Below are positions 7,710 through 13,956 of a DNA stretch of 15,506 bases, one piece after another. This DNA comes from Chloroflexota bacterium (GTDB lineage Bacteria > Chloroflexota > Anaerolineae > UBA1429). Under the pieces are notes generated by a model. It was not told the DNA's origin. It saw nothing but the letters and a program-made list of their open reading frames with translations, and ran no database searches. The position numbers and the translations under genes are program-made. The stretch covers positions 1-15,506 of the forward strand of contig JAAYXX010000462.1 of the NCBI GenBank assembly GCA_012515695.1, in the 5' to 3' direction. Every line of letters begins with the position of its first letter. Position 1 is the stretch's first letter.

Positions 7710-8612
7710 CTAGTGTTCCGGTGTGATGGCGGGTGGCTCGACGCTATCGTCGGCCTCGTCCCTATCGGCAGACGCGGCACTCACGCCAGCCTCCCCCTCG
7801 TTGGGTTCCCCCTCGGCGGATGGCTCCGCACCTTCATCGAACTCGGTCTCGGCAGGCAGTTCGGGGCGTGACCGGGCACGCAGCCACAGCGCCCACGCCA
7901 GCGTCGTCAGGGCAATCAGGGCCAGGATGACCTCTGTGGCGACAATGCCGACCAGGCCCGCCTGCGCCAGTACAGCGATATAGTTCGCCAGACTGTGTAC
8001 GACAATGGCGAGCAGCAAAAACGGCCAGGGGCGGCCCGTTGCGTACCCATAGGTGGATATCGCCGCCAGCGAGATGTGGAACATCACCGTGAAAAACCGC
8101 TCCACAAAGCCTGCCAGCGCCAGCGGCCCCGCCAATTGCACCGTCGCCAGAGAAAACCCGGCACCAAAGATCATGTTGAACACCCAGAACGCCTCGATGC
8201 CGCCATACCCCGCTCCGGCGGCGGCACCCATCGCCAGCCCCGCGCGTGAGTCGCGCCTTTCGTCGGCCAGATGCAGGCCCGCGACGCCAATCCCAAATTT
8301 CACGGCCTCCTGTACCAGCCCCGACACCAAGACCAGCGGAATGCTCAAGAGCAGCGCAAACCGCCCTATCGTCTCGATCGGCAGCGTGTTCAGGTAGAGA
8401 GCGCTGAGGGCCTGCTGGATAGGAACCTGTATCCAGGCGATCGTCAGGGGGAATAGCACAATCCCCGCCACCAGCACGACCCACGTTTGCCAGCGCCTCA
8501 GCCACTTGCCCGCCAGCAGAATCAACCAGGGCGCTACAAAGATCGCCGCCAACACAGCCGAACGCCAATCTGGCCTCCCCACGAACTCCAGGGGGTTGGC
8601 AAAGAAATTCAT
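7710..8612 (-). CDS. YhfC/PrsW-like intramembrane metalloprotease
   Basis: A polytopic membrane protein of 300 residues with about seven or eight hydrophobic helices. Its conserved polar residues match the YhfC/PrsW group of putative membrane metallopeptidases: QEAVK with Glu102 and Lys105, GAGYGGIEAF with Glu140, FVERFFTVMFHISL with Glu171 and His179, and VVHSLANY with His206. These would ligate a metal inside the bilayer. The last 60 residues form a hydrophilic, very acidic Glu/Asp/Ser/Pro tail (PAETEFDEGAEPSAEGEPNEGE onward, given here in part), presumably unstructured and cytoplasmic, which is not typical of the family. The ATG at 8612 lies 26 nt after the lipoprotein gene, suggesting co-transcription. 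The substrate is unknown; related proteins cleave membrane-bound regulators such as anti-sigma factors. Confidence 0.78.
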   Translation of the reverse strand: MNFFANPLEFVGRPDWRSAVLAAIFVAPWLILLAGKWLRRWQTWVVLVAGIVLFPLTIAWIQVPIQQALSALYLNTLPIETIGRFALLLSIPLVLVSGLVQEAVKFGIGVAGLHLADERRDSRAGLAMGAAAGAGYGGIEAFWVFNMIFGAGFSLATVQLAGPLALAGFVERFFTVMFHISLAAISTYGYATGRPWPFLLLAIVVHSLANYIAVLAQAGLVGIVATEVILALIALTTLAWALWLRARSRPELPAETEFDEGAEPSAEGEPNEGEAGVSAASADRDEADDSVEPPAITPEH

Positions 8613-8638
8613 GATAACCTCACTTGCCGCGCTGGCGG

Positions 8639-9349
8639 CTAGCTTTCAACAAGCTGCATCCGGGTAGTTCCGTTGTCATACTGCACCAGATTGTGCGGTG
8701 CATCCACCTGATACCAGACGGATTGATCCCCCTGGTTTGTCGAGATTTCCACCCGCCAGGTGTTGAACGTGCCTGCCGGAACCTCGATCTCTTCCTGCCC
8801 CTGCACGGTGACCGTCAGATCTACCTTAAGGGCGCTCTGCGTGACCAGAACCGGCACCTGGGCCTCATACCCCTCGGCAAATGGCAGCGCCCGCAAGGTC
8901 ATCAAGAGCTGGTCGTTGTCCAACGCGCCCTCTGGCACATCCATCGACGCGCTCTGCTCCTCGCCGTTCACGATGGCCTGAATGTCCACCTCATTGTCCT
9001 GGTAGGTGGTGTTGATCTCGATTTCCGTGTTGGGCGCCTGGATGGTCTTGTGCTCGCCCAACGGCTCCAGCGTCTCCGCGTCAACGCGTACCTCTGCCAC
9101 TTGCTGGGCTGTGCCAATATTGTCCGTCTGGCTGATAACCCAGGCCCCTTCTTGCTCCGCAAAAGAAACCTGCGCGGTGCCCACCTCTGTGCCGCTCTGA
9201 TCCAGCCATACATAGTTAGCCGTATCGCCCGCCTGCCACGGGGCAGCCCCAAGCTCCAGCGTAGCCCCGTTCCCCGACGCGGCTCCTCTACACCCCAGAA
9301 GCAAGGCCACAACCACCAACAGCCCTGCTATCCGTCCTACGATCCGCAT
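8639..9349 (-). CDS. DUF3108-like lipoprotein
   Basis: A 236-residue exported protein. The first 20 residues are a lipoprotein signal (MRIVGRIAGLLVVVALLLGC), with the lipidated cysteine at position 20 followed by Arg, Gly and Ala. The mature part reads as repeated beta strands. The segment EIEVPAGTFNTWRVEIS followed by VWYQVDAPHNLVQY near the C-terminus is the hallmark of DUF3108-type proteins, thought to be beta-rich periplasmic or cell-surface domains of unknown role. The ATG at 9349 is chosen because GGAGGG lies 6 nt upstream and the lipoprotein signal starts there exactly; earlier in-frame starts would bury it. It is the first gene of the minus-strand group lipoprotein - membrane protease - hydrolase, and is divergent from the GHL6 gene across a repeat-rich gap. 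Confidence 0.82.
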   Translation of the reverse strand: MRIVGRIAGLLVVVALLLGCRGAASGNGATLELGAAPWQAGDTANYVWLDQSGTEVGTAQVSFAEQEGAWVISQTDNIGTAQQVAEVRVDAETLEPLGEHKTIQAPNTEIEINTTYQDNEVDIQAIVNGEEQSASMDVPEGALDNDQLLMTLRALPFAEGYEAQVPVLVTQSALKVDLTVTVQGQEEIEVPAGTFNTWRVEISTNQGDQSVWYQVDAPHNLVQYDNGTTRMQLVES

Positions 9350-9467
9350 ATATATCCCTCCAATCATTGCCATTTCGCCAACACCGGAGAGCCACACAAT
9401 ACGGCCAACCGGCATACACCCTCAGGGTAACACGTTTGCCCCAGCTTATCAAGCCCCAGAACAGCCC

Positions 9468-9502
9468 GCGGCAACAGCCCGCAGTCGCTTTCCTTGCCAG
9501 CC
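9468..9502. repeat. 35-nt direct repeat, copy 1
   Basis: This copy and the one at 9542-9576 match at 33 of 35 positions (differences at 9485 and 9491). They start GCGGCAACAGCCCGCAG and end CCTTGCCAGCC, and flank a 39-nt spacer that carries the 28-bp dispersed repeat. The unit contains GGCAA and TTGCC-like halves able to fold back. Confidence 0.8.
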
Positions 9503-9504
9503 TG

Positions 9505-9532
9505 AATTGGACCGCCGGCTTCCAGCCGGCAT
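9505..9532. repeat. 28-bp dispersed palindromic repeat, copy 1
   Basis: Identical over 28 bases to 13712-13739. The core is GCCGGCT-TCC-AGCCGGC (9514-9530), a 7-bp hairpin with a 3-nt loop, preceded by AATTGGACC. It lies in the gap between divergent genes. Unlike the second copy it lacks the opposite outer arm. Confidence 0.85.
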
Positions 9533-9541
9533 CATATGAAG

Positions 9542-9576
9542 GCGGCAACAGCCCGCAGCCGCTTGCCTTGCCAGCC
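9542..9576. repeat. 35-nt direct repeat, copy 2
   Basis: Second copy of the unit at 9468-9502. Its 3' part supplies the TTGCCA that serves as the possible -35 box of the GHL6 promoter. Confidence 0.8.
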
Positions 9577-9595
9577 AGGGCAATCTGCGGATAAT
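9568..9595 (+). promoter_or_regulatory. Candidate promoter of the GHL6 glycosidase gene
   Basis: TTGCCA (9568-9573, five of six to consensus), a 16-nt spacer and GATAAT (9590-9595, five of six) form a credible sigma-70-type promoter with a start near 9602 and a leader of about 100 nt. Confidence 0.5.
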
Positions 9596-9606
9596 GGGGG
9601 TAGGTG

Positions 9607-9629
9607 TCGGCGGGCACGTGCGCCGCCGA
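9607..9629. promoter_or_regulatory. Operator-like palindrome just downstream of the candidate GHL6 promoter
   Basis: TCGGCGG (9607-9613) and CCGCCGA (9623-9629) are inverted arms around a centre containing the perfect palindrome GCACGTGC. It would sit at about +5 to +27, where a repressor blocks transcription. The regulator is not in the window. Confidence 0.4.
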
Positions 9630-9699
9630 AACGCCGAGCCATCGCTTGCCAACCAACACATCAGCAGGGAATAGCCCATTACGGCAAAGGAGCACTATC

Positions 9700-11685
9700 A
9701 TGCGTGAACCTTCTCGTCAGGTCCACCTGGACTTTCATACTTCCGAGCATATCCCCGGCATCGGCAGTCGCTTCCGCAAAGAGCAATGGCAACAGGCCCT
9801 TCAGATCGGGCGCGTGAACCTGATCAACGTCTTTGCCAAGTGCCACCACGGGTGGAGCTATTACCCGACGCAGGTCGGCCACGTGCATCCTCACCTGGAT
9901 TTTGACCTGCTGGGCAGCCAGATCGCGGCCTGCCACGAGATCGGCGTGCGCGCGCCCATCTATTTCACCGTGGGCTGGTCGGCCAACGACGCCGAGCAGC
10001 ACCCCGAATGGTGCCTGCGCGACCAGGAAGGCAGCATCGTCGCAGGCTCCTGGGATTGGGACGCCGGGCCAGAAACGCCCAAACCCACCTTTTCCTGGAA
10101 ATCGCTGTGCGTGGGCACGCCCTATCACGACCTGATCCGCGCCCAGACGGAGGAACTCTGCCGCCTGTACGACGTAGACGGCTTTTGGTACGACATCTAT
10201 CAGGTCGTCGGCGGCTGCTATTGCGAATATTGCCAGCGCGGCATGCGCGAGCGGGGGCTGGACCCCAACAACCCCGACGACGCCATGCAGTACCGGGTAG
10301 ACACGGTGCGCGCCCATGCCGACGACCTGCGAACGCTGATCCACAGCTACCACCCCGACGCCAGCGTCTATTTTAACGGCATTACCACGCTGGACAGGCC
10401 CATGAACCTCAAGCATCGGCTGTTCGAGGTCAACACCAAGAACGACCTGGAAGACCTGCCCACTACCTGGGGCGGTTATGACAAACTCCCCATTCGCGCC
10501 AAGTATTTCCTGAAGGAGAACAAGCCGGCAGTCGCCATGAGCGGCAAGTTCCACACTTCCTGGGGCGAGTTTGGCGGATTCAAAGACCCGGAAGCCATTC
10601 GCGCCGAGGCCGCCACCATGATCGCCTTTGGCGTCTGCTGCAACTTTGGCGACCAACTGCACCCCTGCGGCGAGATGGACCTGGAGACCTATCGCAACAT
10701 CGGGCACGCCTACGCATACGTCGAGCAGATCGAGGAGTATGGCATCGGCGGCAAGCCCCTGGCCAGCCTGGGCCTGTGGCTCACCGGCTCGCTGCCCCAC
10801 GACGAGGGCACGGCGCGCATGTTGCTGGAGGAACAGGTGGATTTTGATACCGTGGGGCCTGCATCAGACCTCGCGGCCTATGAAGTGGTCGTGATCCCTT
10901 CGCAGCCCTGCCTGTCAAGCCAGGACGCGGCCATGCTTCAGGCATATGTGGAGCAAGGCGGCAAGCTGCTGGTGTTGGGGGCGGGCGCGCTGGACGCGGC
11001 GCGTCAGGCGTTCGTGCTGGACGTAGGCGCGCGCTACATCGGCCCCGGCCAGTTTGACGTGGACTATACCGTGGTGGGCGATGCGCTGGCGGAGGGGCTG
11101 GTGCGCTCCCCCTTCCTCAACTATGCTCCGGCCCTGCGCGTCGAGCCGCAGCAAGGCACAACCGTGCTGGCCGCCCTGCGCGAGCCGTACTTTAGCCGAA
11201 CCTACGGCCACTATTGCGGACATCAGAACACGCCCTATCAGTTGGAGGACGCGCCCCACCCGGCGGCCATCCGGCGCGGCAACGTGATCGCGCTGCTGCA
11301 CGGGTTGGACGAGCTATACTACCATCACGGGGCTCAAGTGCATCGTCAACTGTTCATCAACGCCTTGCGCCAACTGCACACCCGCCCCATGATAGAGGTA
11401 AACCTCCCCAGCGCGGGGCGAGTCAGCCTGTTGGCCCAGCCGGAGCATGGCCGCTATGTGGCCCATCTGCTGTACGCGGCCCCGATGCAGCGCGGGCGCT
11501 GCCTGGTGCTGGAAGACCTGCCCGCCCTGCGAGACGTGCAGGTGACGGTGCGCCTGCCGCAAACGCCGCAGCGCGCCTATCTTGTGCCCGGCAACACGCC
11601 GCTCGCGTGCACCGTCGGCGCGGACGGGGCCGCCACGGTCACCGTGCCCGAATTTAGCTGCCACTGCGCGGTGGTGTTTGAATGA
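9700..11685 (+). CDS. Putative glycoside hydrolase, GHL6-type TIM barrel with beta-galactosidase trimerisation-like domain
   Basis: A 661-residue protein with no signal peptide, hence likely cytoplasmic. The first half is a (beta/alpha)8 barrel like the hypothetical glycosyl hydrolase 6 family (distant relatives of alpha-L-fucosidase and alpha-amylase-like barrels). Landmarks are NLINVFAKCHHGWSYYPT, IGVRAPIYFTVGWSAND and DGFWYDIYQ, with Asp160 and Asp165 as catalytic candidates, followed by a Cys-rich strip (Cys173, Cys175, Cys178) that could bind metal. From about residue 350 a flavodoxin-like domain (YEVVVIPSQPCLSS; GGKLLVLGAGAL) resembles the GH42 trimerisation domain, and a beta-sandwich ends the chain. 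AAAGGAG at 9686-9692 fixes the start at 9700. Cytoplasmic location fits hydrolysis of an imported oligosaccharide. The sugar specificity is unknown, and the catalytic residues are my inference. Confidence 0.8.
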   Translation: MREPSRQVHLDFHTSEHIPGIGSRFRKEQWQQALQIGRVNLINVFAKCHHGWSYYPTQVGHVHPHLDFDLLGSQIAACHEIGVRAPIYFTVGWSANDAEQHPEWCLRDQEGSIVAGSWDWDAGPETPKPTFSWKSLCVGTPYHDLIRAQTEELCRLYDVDGFWYDIYQVVGGCYCEYCQRGMRERGLDPNNPDDAMQYRVDTVRAHADDLRTLIHSYHPDASVYFNGITTLDRPMNLKHRLFEVNTKNDLEDLPTTWGGYDKLPIRAKYFLKENKPAVAMSGKFHTSWGEFGGFKDPEAIRAEAATMIAFGVCCNFGDQLHPCGEMDLETYRNIGHAYAYVEQIEEYGIGGKPLASLGLWLTGSLPHDEGTARMLLEEQVDFDTVGPASDLAAYEVVVIPSQPCLSSQDAAMLQAYVEQGGKLLVLGAGALDAARQAFVLDVGARYIGPGQFDVDYTVVGDALAEGLVRSPFLNYAPALRVEPQQGTTVLAALREPYFSRTYGHYCGHQNTPYQLEDAPHPAAIRRGNVIALLHGLDELYYHHGAQVHRQLFINALRQLHTRPMIEVNLPSAGRVSLLAQPEHGRYVAHLLYAAPMQRGRCLVLEDLPALRDVQVTVRLPQTPQRAYLVPGNTPLACTVGADGAATVTVPEFSCHCAVVFE

Positions 11686-11691
11686 GATAAA

Positions 11692-11745
11692 TGGGAGCGC
11701 CAATAGGCGCCGCCTACTGGTAGGCGCAGCCTACTGGCGCTCCCA
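11692..11745. repeat. 54-bp nested palindrome filling a convergent gap
   Basis: Outer arms TGGGAGCGCCA (11692-11702) and TGGCGCTCCCA (11735-11745) are perfect inverse copies. They enclose a second near-palindrome with the core CGCCTA-CTGG-TAGGCG. It starts 6 nt after one stop codon and ends 6 nt before the stop of the opposing gene, so it probably acts as a bidirectional terminator. No T-tract is present. Confidence 0.85.
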
Positions 11746-11751
11746 CCTTTC

Positions 11752-12876
11752 CTATCCCACCACCTCCAACATATCTTCCTGCAACTCGATGCCCAGGCCC
11801 GGCGCGTCGGGCACGCGCACCGTCCCATCTGGCTCAAGCTGGAACGGCTGCTTGAGGATGCTCTGCGACGTCTCGGCGGTCAGCACGGGCGGGTCTATGC
11901 CAAACTCGACCATCGGGCAGTTCTCCACCGTCGCCATCGCGTGCAGGCTGGCCGCCATATCCATGACAAAATGCCCGCCCGTCAACACATGCGGCACGAT
12001 CAGCCGCCCGAAATAGTCAGCGAGCTGCGCCACTCGCCGCAGCCCTGTGATGCCATAGTTGCCGCCCATAACGGCGTCCGGCTGGACGATGTCAAAAGCC
12101 CCGCGGGTGATATACTCGCGCCAGTCGTAGACAGTGGGCGTATGCTCGCCACCGGCGATAAACATATCCACCGTGGCCGCAATTTCCGCCAACCCCTCAA
12201 CGTCATTGCGCGGCAGGGGTTCCTCCATAAAGTACACCCCCAGCTCGTCCAGGGCGCGGGCCATTCGCAGCGCCGTCTGGCGCGACCAGAAGCGATACCC
12301 CGGCGAGACGTTATTCTGGTTGGCGTCCACCAATAGCACGAGTTCATCCCCGGCGGCCTCGCGCACCATCCTCACCACGTCCAGGTCGGCCCAGGGGTCG
12401 GGGCGGTGCAGGCGCAACTTGACCGCCTTGTATCCTTGCGCCATAAAAGACAGCACTTGCTCGACGGTTTCCTGTGGCTCCAGCAGGCGGCTGGTCGCAG
12501 CATAAACCATCAAGCGGTCGGTATAGGCCCCCAGCAGCTTGTAGAGGGGCAGCCCGGCGGCCTTGCCGATAATGTCCCACAGCGCAATCTCTAGCCCCGC
12601 CGCGCCCTGCCCCGAATTGCCCGCGCGGCGGCCACTCATGTTCGCGTCCCAAAACGCCTCCACGTGGCAGGGGTCCATCCCTATCAGGCGGGAGGGGTTG
12701 ACGTACCCCGTATGCGGCCCATACCCGATGATCCCCTCGTCAGTGTAGACCTTGTAGAAGGTCAGATACCACTGGGTAACGGGCGTGCCGTTGGGCTGGT
12801 TCCAGGCAGGCAGCCACGGCTCGGGCAGGATCACCGGCTCTTTGCTGCGGAGTGTTTCGACCCTGGTTACTTGCAT
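11752..12876 (-). CDS. Mandelate racemase/muconate lactonizing enzyme family protein (enolase superfamily)
   Basis: A complete 374-residue enzyme. The N-terminal capping domain (1-120) is followed by the TIM barrel with the usual acid-sugar active site. Mg ligands are Asp184 (VDANQNN), Glu218 (MEEPL) and Glu244 (AGGEHT). The general-base dyad is Asp267 (QPDAVMGGN) with His296 (VPHVLTGGH), and Glu324 follows in VEFG. On the second barrel strand the motif is Lys153-Leu-Arg155, so the usual Lys-x-Lys is Lys-x-Arg here. The Asp-His dyad places it in the mandelate racemase subgroup, most of whose members dehydrate aldonic or uronic acids or epimerise them; the substrate is not determined. The start at 12876 has GGAGG just upstream; an in-frame ATG 27 codons earlier lacks coding character. 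It is convergent with the GHL6 gene and divergent from the signal peptidase gene. Confidence 0.92.
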   Translation of the reverse strand: MQVTRVETLRSKEPVILPEPWLPAWNQPNGTPVTQWYLTFYKVYTDEGIIGYGPHTGYVNPSRLIGMDPCHVEAFWDANMSGRRAGNSGQGAAGLEIALWDIIGKAAGLPLYKLLGAYTDRLMVYAATSRLLEPQETVEQVLSFMAQGYKAVKLRLHRPDPWADLDVVRMVREAAGDELVLLVDANQNNVSPGYRFWSRQTALRMARALDELGVYFMEEPLPRNDVEGLAEIAATVDMFIAGGEHTPTVYDWREYITRGAFDIVQPDAVMGGNYGITGLRRVAQLADYFGRLIVPHVLTGGHFVMDMAASLHAMATVENCPMVEFGIDPPVLTAETSQSILKQPFQLEPDGTVRVPDAPGLGIELQEDMLEVVG

Positions 12877-12937
12877 GAGTGTGCCTCCGTTGGAAATTGG
12901 GTTGTGGATGCCAGGGCGCGCCTTGGAGCACCCGGCA

Positions 12938-12965
12938 TTGCATTCGGCCCGTTCCATGATACAAT
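12938..12965 (+). promoter_or_regulatory. Candidate extended -10 promoter of the signal peptidase gene
   Basis: TACAAT (12960-12965, five of six) is preceded by TG one base upstream (TGATACAAT), an extended -10. A weak -35 TTGCAT (12938-12943) lies 16 nt upstream. Transcription would begin near 12972, about 85 nt before the ATG. The site also overlaps the upstream region of the divergent enolase-family gene. Confidence 0.45.
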
Positions 12966-13056
12966 AGGGCTTGATGGAGCGCGCCGGGGGTAGCTGCGAA
13001 CGCCGTAACGAACAGCAGCCCTCAGCCCACCATCACTCCACCATACGGGAGATGCG

Positions 13057-13641
13057 ATGTCGAACGAGTATCCTCAAGAGCTACCAGAGCAGCCGGAAAC
13101 CGGCCACCGCCTGGGAACTGTGGCGCGTCGCGCCCTGACCGCCTTGCTGCGCGAGTTGGTGCAGACCGTCCTGCCTGCGGTTATCATCGTCCTGGCGGTC
13201 AACGTGTTCGTGGCGCGGGCCTGCTATGTAGAGAACGTCAGCATGGAGCCGACCCTGCACGAGGCCCAACGCCTGATCCTGGAAAAAGTTTCCTACTACC
13301 TGCACCCCCCGGAGCGTGGGGATATCATCGTGTTCTATATGCCCGAGGTGGACCAGGAACCGCTCATCAAGCGGGTGATCGCCGTCCCCGGCGAGACCAT
13401 CGAAATCCGCGACGGCCACGTGCTGATTAACGGGCAGGTGCTAGACGAACCCTACCTGCGTCAGGGCACCTACCCCAACCGGCAGCCCACACGCGTGCCC
13501 GATCAGATGGTGTTTGTCCTGGGGGACAATCGCGGCGAATCCTACGACTCGCGTTATTTCGGATTCGTGCCCTTTGCCGCCATTCGAGGGCGGGCCTGCT
13601 TCCGCTACTGGCCGCTGATGGACGTGGGCGTCGTGCAGTAG
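13057..13641 (+). CDS. lepB: Signal peptidase I
   Basis: A 194-residue membrane-anchored serine protease (family S26) that removes signal peptides from exported proteins. One transmembrane segment (residues 35-53, LVQTVLPAVIIVLAVNVFVA) follows a hydrophilic N-terminus. The catalytic serine is Ser62 in NVSMEPTL and the general-base lysine is Lys105 in LIKRVIAVPG. The final conserved box GDNRGESYDSRYFGFV is complete. The length is typical of the compact, single-anchor bacterial type. GGGAG at 13047-13051 supports the ATG at 13057. The gene stands alone: the upstream neighbour is divergent and the downstream neighbour convergent, so it is a monocistronic unit and probably unrelated to the sugar genes. 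It may be one of several paralogues in the genome. Confidence 0.95.
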   Translation: MSNEYPQELPEQPETGHRLGTVARRALTALLRELVQTVLPAVIIVLAVNVFVARACYVENVSMEPTLHEAQRLILEKVSYYLHPPERGDIIVFYMPEVDQEPLIKRVIAVPGETIEIRDGHVLINGQVLDEPYLRQGTYPNRQPTRVPDQMVFVLGDNRGESYDSRYFGFVPFAAIRGRACFRYWPLMDVGVVQ

Positions 13642-13711
13642 CGTCCACGCATAGGCGCAGGCGATCCCTCACCCTCAGCGCTACAAGGGCGGACAGGTAG
13701 CCGCGCCTACA

Positions 13712-13739
13712 AATTGGACCGCCGGCTTCCAGCCGGCAT
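13712..13739. repeat. 28-bp dispersed palindromic repeat, copy 2
   Basis: Identical over 28 bases to 9505-9532. It includes the GCCGGCT-TCC-AGCCGGC hairpin and forms the left half of the 61-bp element described next. Confidence 0.85.
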
Positions 13740-13773
13740 AATTGCAAGCCGCCAAGGATGGCGGCGGTCCAAT
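13713..13773. repeat. 61-bp two-hairpin element with 11-bp terminal inverted repeats
   Basis: Termini ATTGGACCGCC (13713-13723) and GGCGGTCCAAT (13763-13773) are perfect inverse copies. Inside lie two hairpins: GGCT-TCC-AGCC with its flanks, and GCCGCC-AAGGAT-GGCGGC. The two-hairpin form recalls REP pairs (BIMEs) or a very small MITE. No target-site duplication is evident and no transposase is in the window. Confidence 0.8.
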
Positions 13774-13834
13774 CCCCTTCCAGGGGGAGACCTCCCCCCC
13801 GACCCCGATCTACTGGGCGGCTCCTGTGGAGCCG
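13774..13834. repeat. Further micro-hairpins in the array
   Basis: CCCCT-TCC-AGGGG (13774-13786) uses the same TTCCA loop as the 28-bp repeat, and CGGCTCC-TGT-GGAGCCG (13818-13834) follows. Each is a perfect 5- to 7-bp stem with a 3-nt loop. Confidence 0.7.
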
Positions 13835-13841
13835 GGGGAGA

Positions 13842-13907
13842 AGGGTTCAGAGGCAGACAGTAGCCGCGCCTTGCAGGCGCGCAAGTCACTGTCCGCCCTT
13901 GAACCCT
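13842..13907. repeat. 66-bp nested palindrome with inner hairpin
   Basis: The 20-nt outer arms 13842-13861 and 13888-13907 pair at 17 of 20 positions. They enclose CGCGCC-TTGCA-GGCGCG (13865-13881). Architecture matches the elements at 11692 and 13713 although the sequence differs. Confidence 0.75.
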
Positions 13908-13936
13908 CGGCACTACGAGTCGAAGGAGAGGGCGCG

Positions 13937-13953
13937 GCGGGTCCCAAGCCCGC
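13937..13953. terminator. Hairpin next to the stop of the UxuA-like gene
   Basis: GCGGG (13937-13941) and CCCGC (13949-13953) enclose TCCCAAG, 3 nt beyond the minus-strand stop codon at 13957. It may terminate that transcript, but no T-tract follows. Confidence 0.4.
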
Positions 13954-13956
13954 ACT

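Larger units (their letters stand above)
13684..13901. repeat. Long-range 13-bp inverted repeat framing the hairpin array
   Basis: CAAGGGCGGACAG (13684-13696) is the exact reverse complement of 13889-13901. Both copies sit next to very similar sequences (ACAGGTAGCCGCGCC and ACAGTAGCCGCGCC), suggesting duplicated and inverted units. The whole 315-nt gap after the signal peptidase gene contains no gene, only these structured repeats. Confidence 0.75.

Noticed and set aside
9468..9576. Possible CRISPR array
   Set aside because: There are only two repeat units, they differ at two positions, the spacer itself holds a dispersed palindrome, and no cas genes are present.
9679..10800. 373-codon open frame on the minus strand
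   Set aside because: It is antisense to the well-supported GHL6 gene, its product resembles no family I know, and long antisense frames are common at this GC content.
13713..13773. Insertion sequence remnant
   Set aside because: The inverted termini are suggestive, but the element is only 61 bp, there is no transposase fragment and no clear target duplication, so it is reported as a repeat only.
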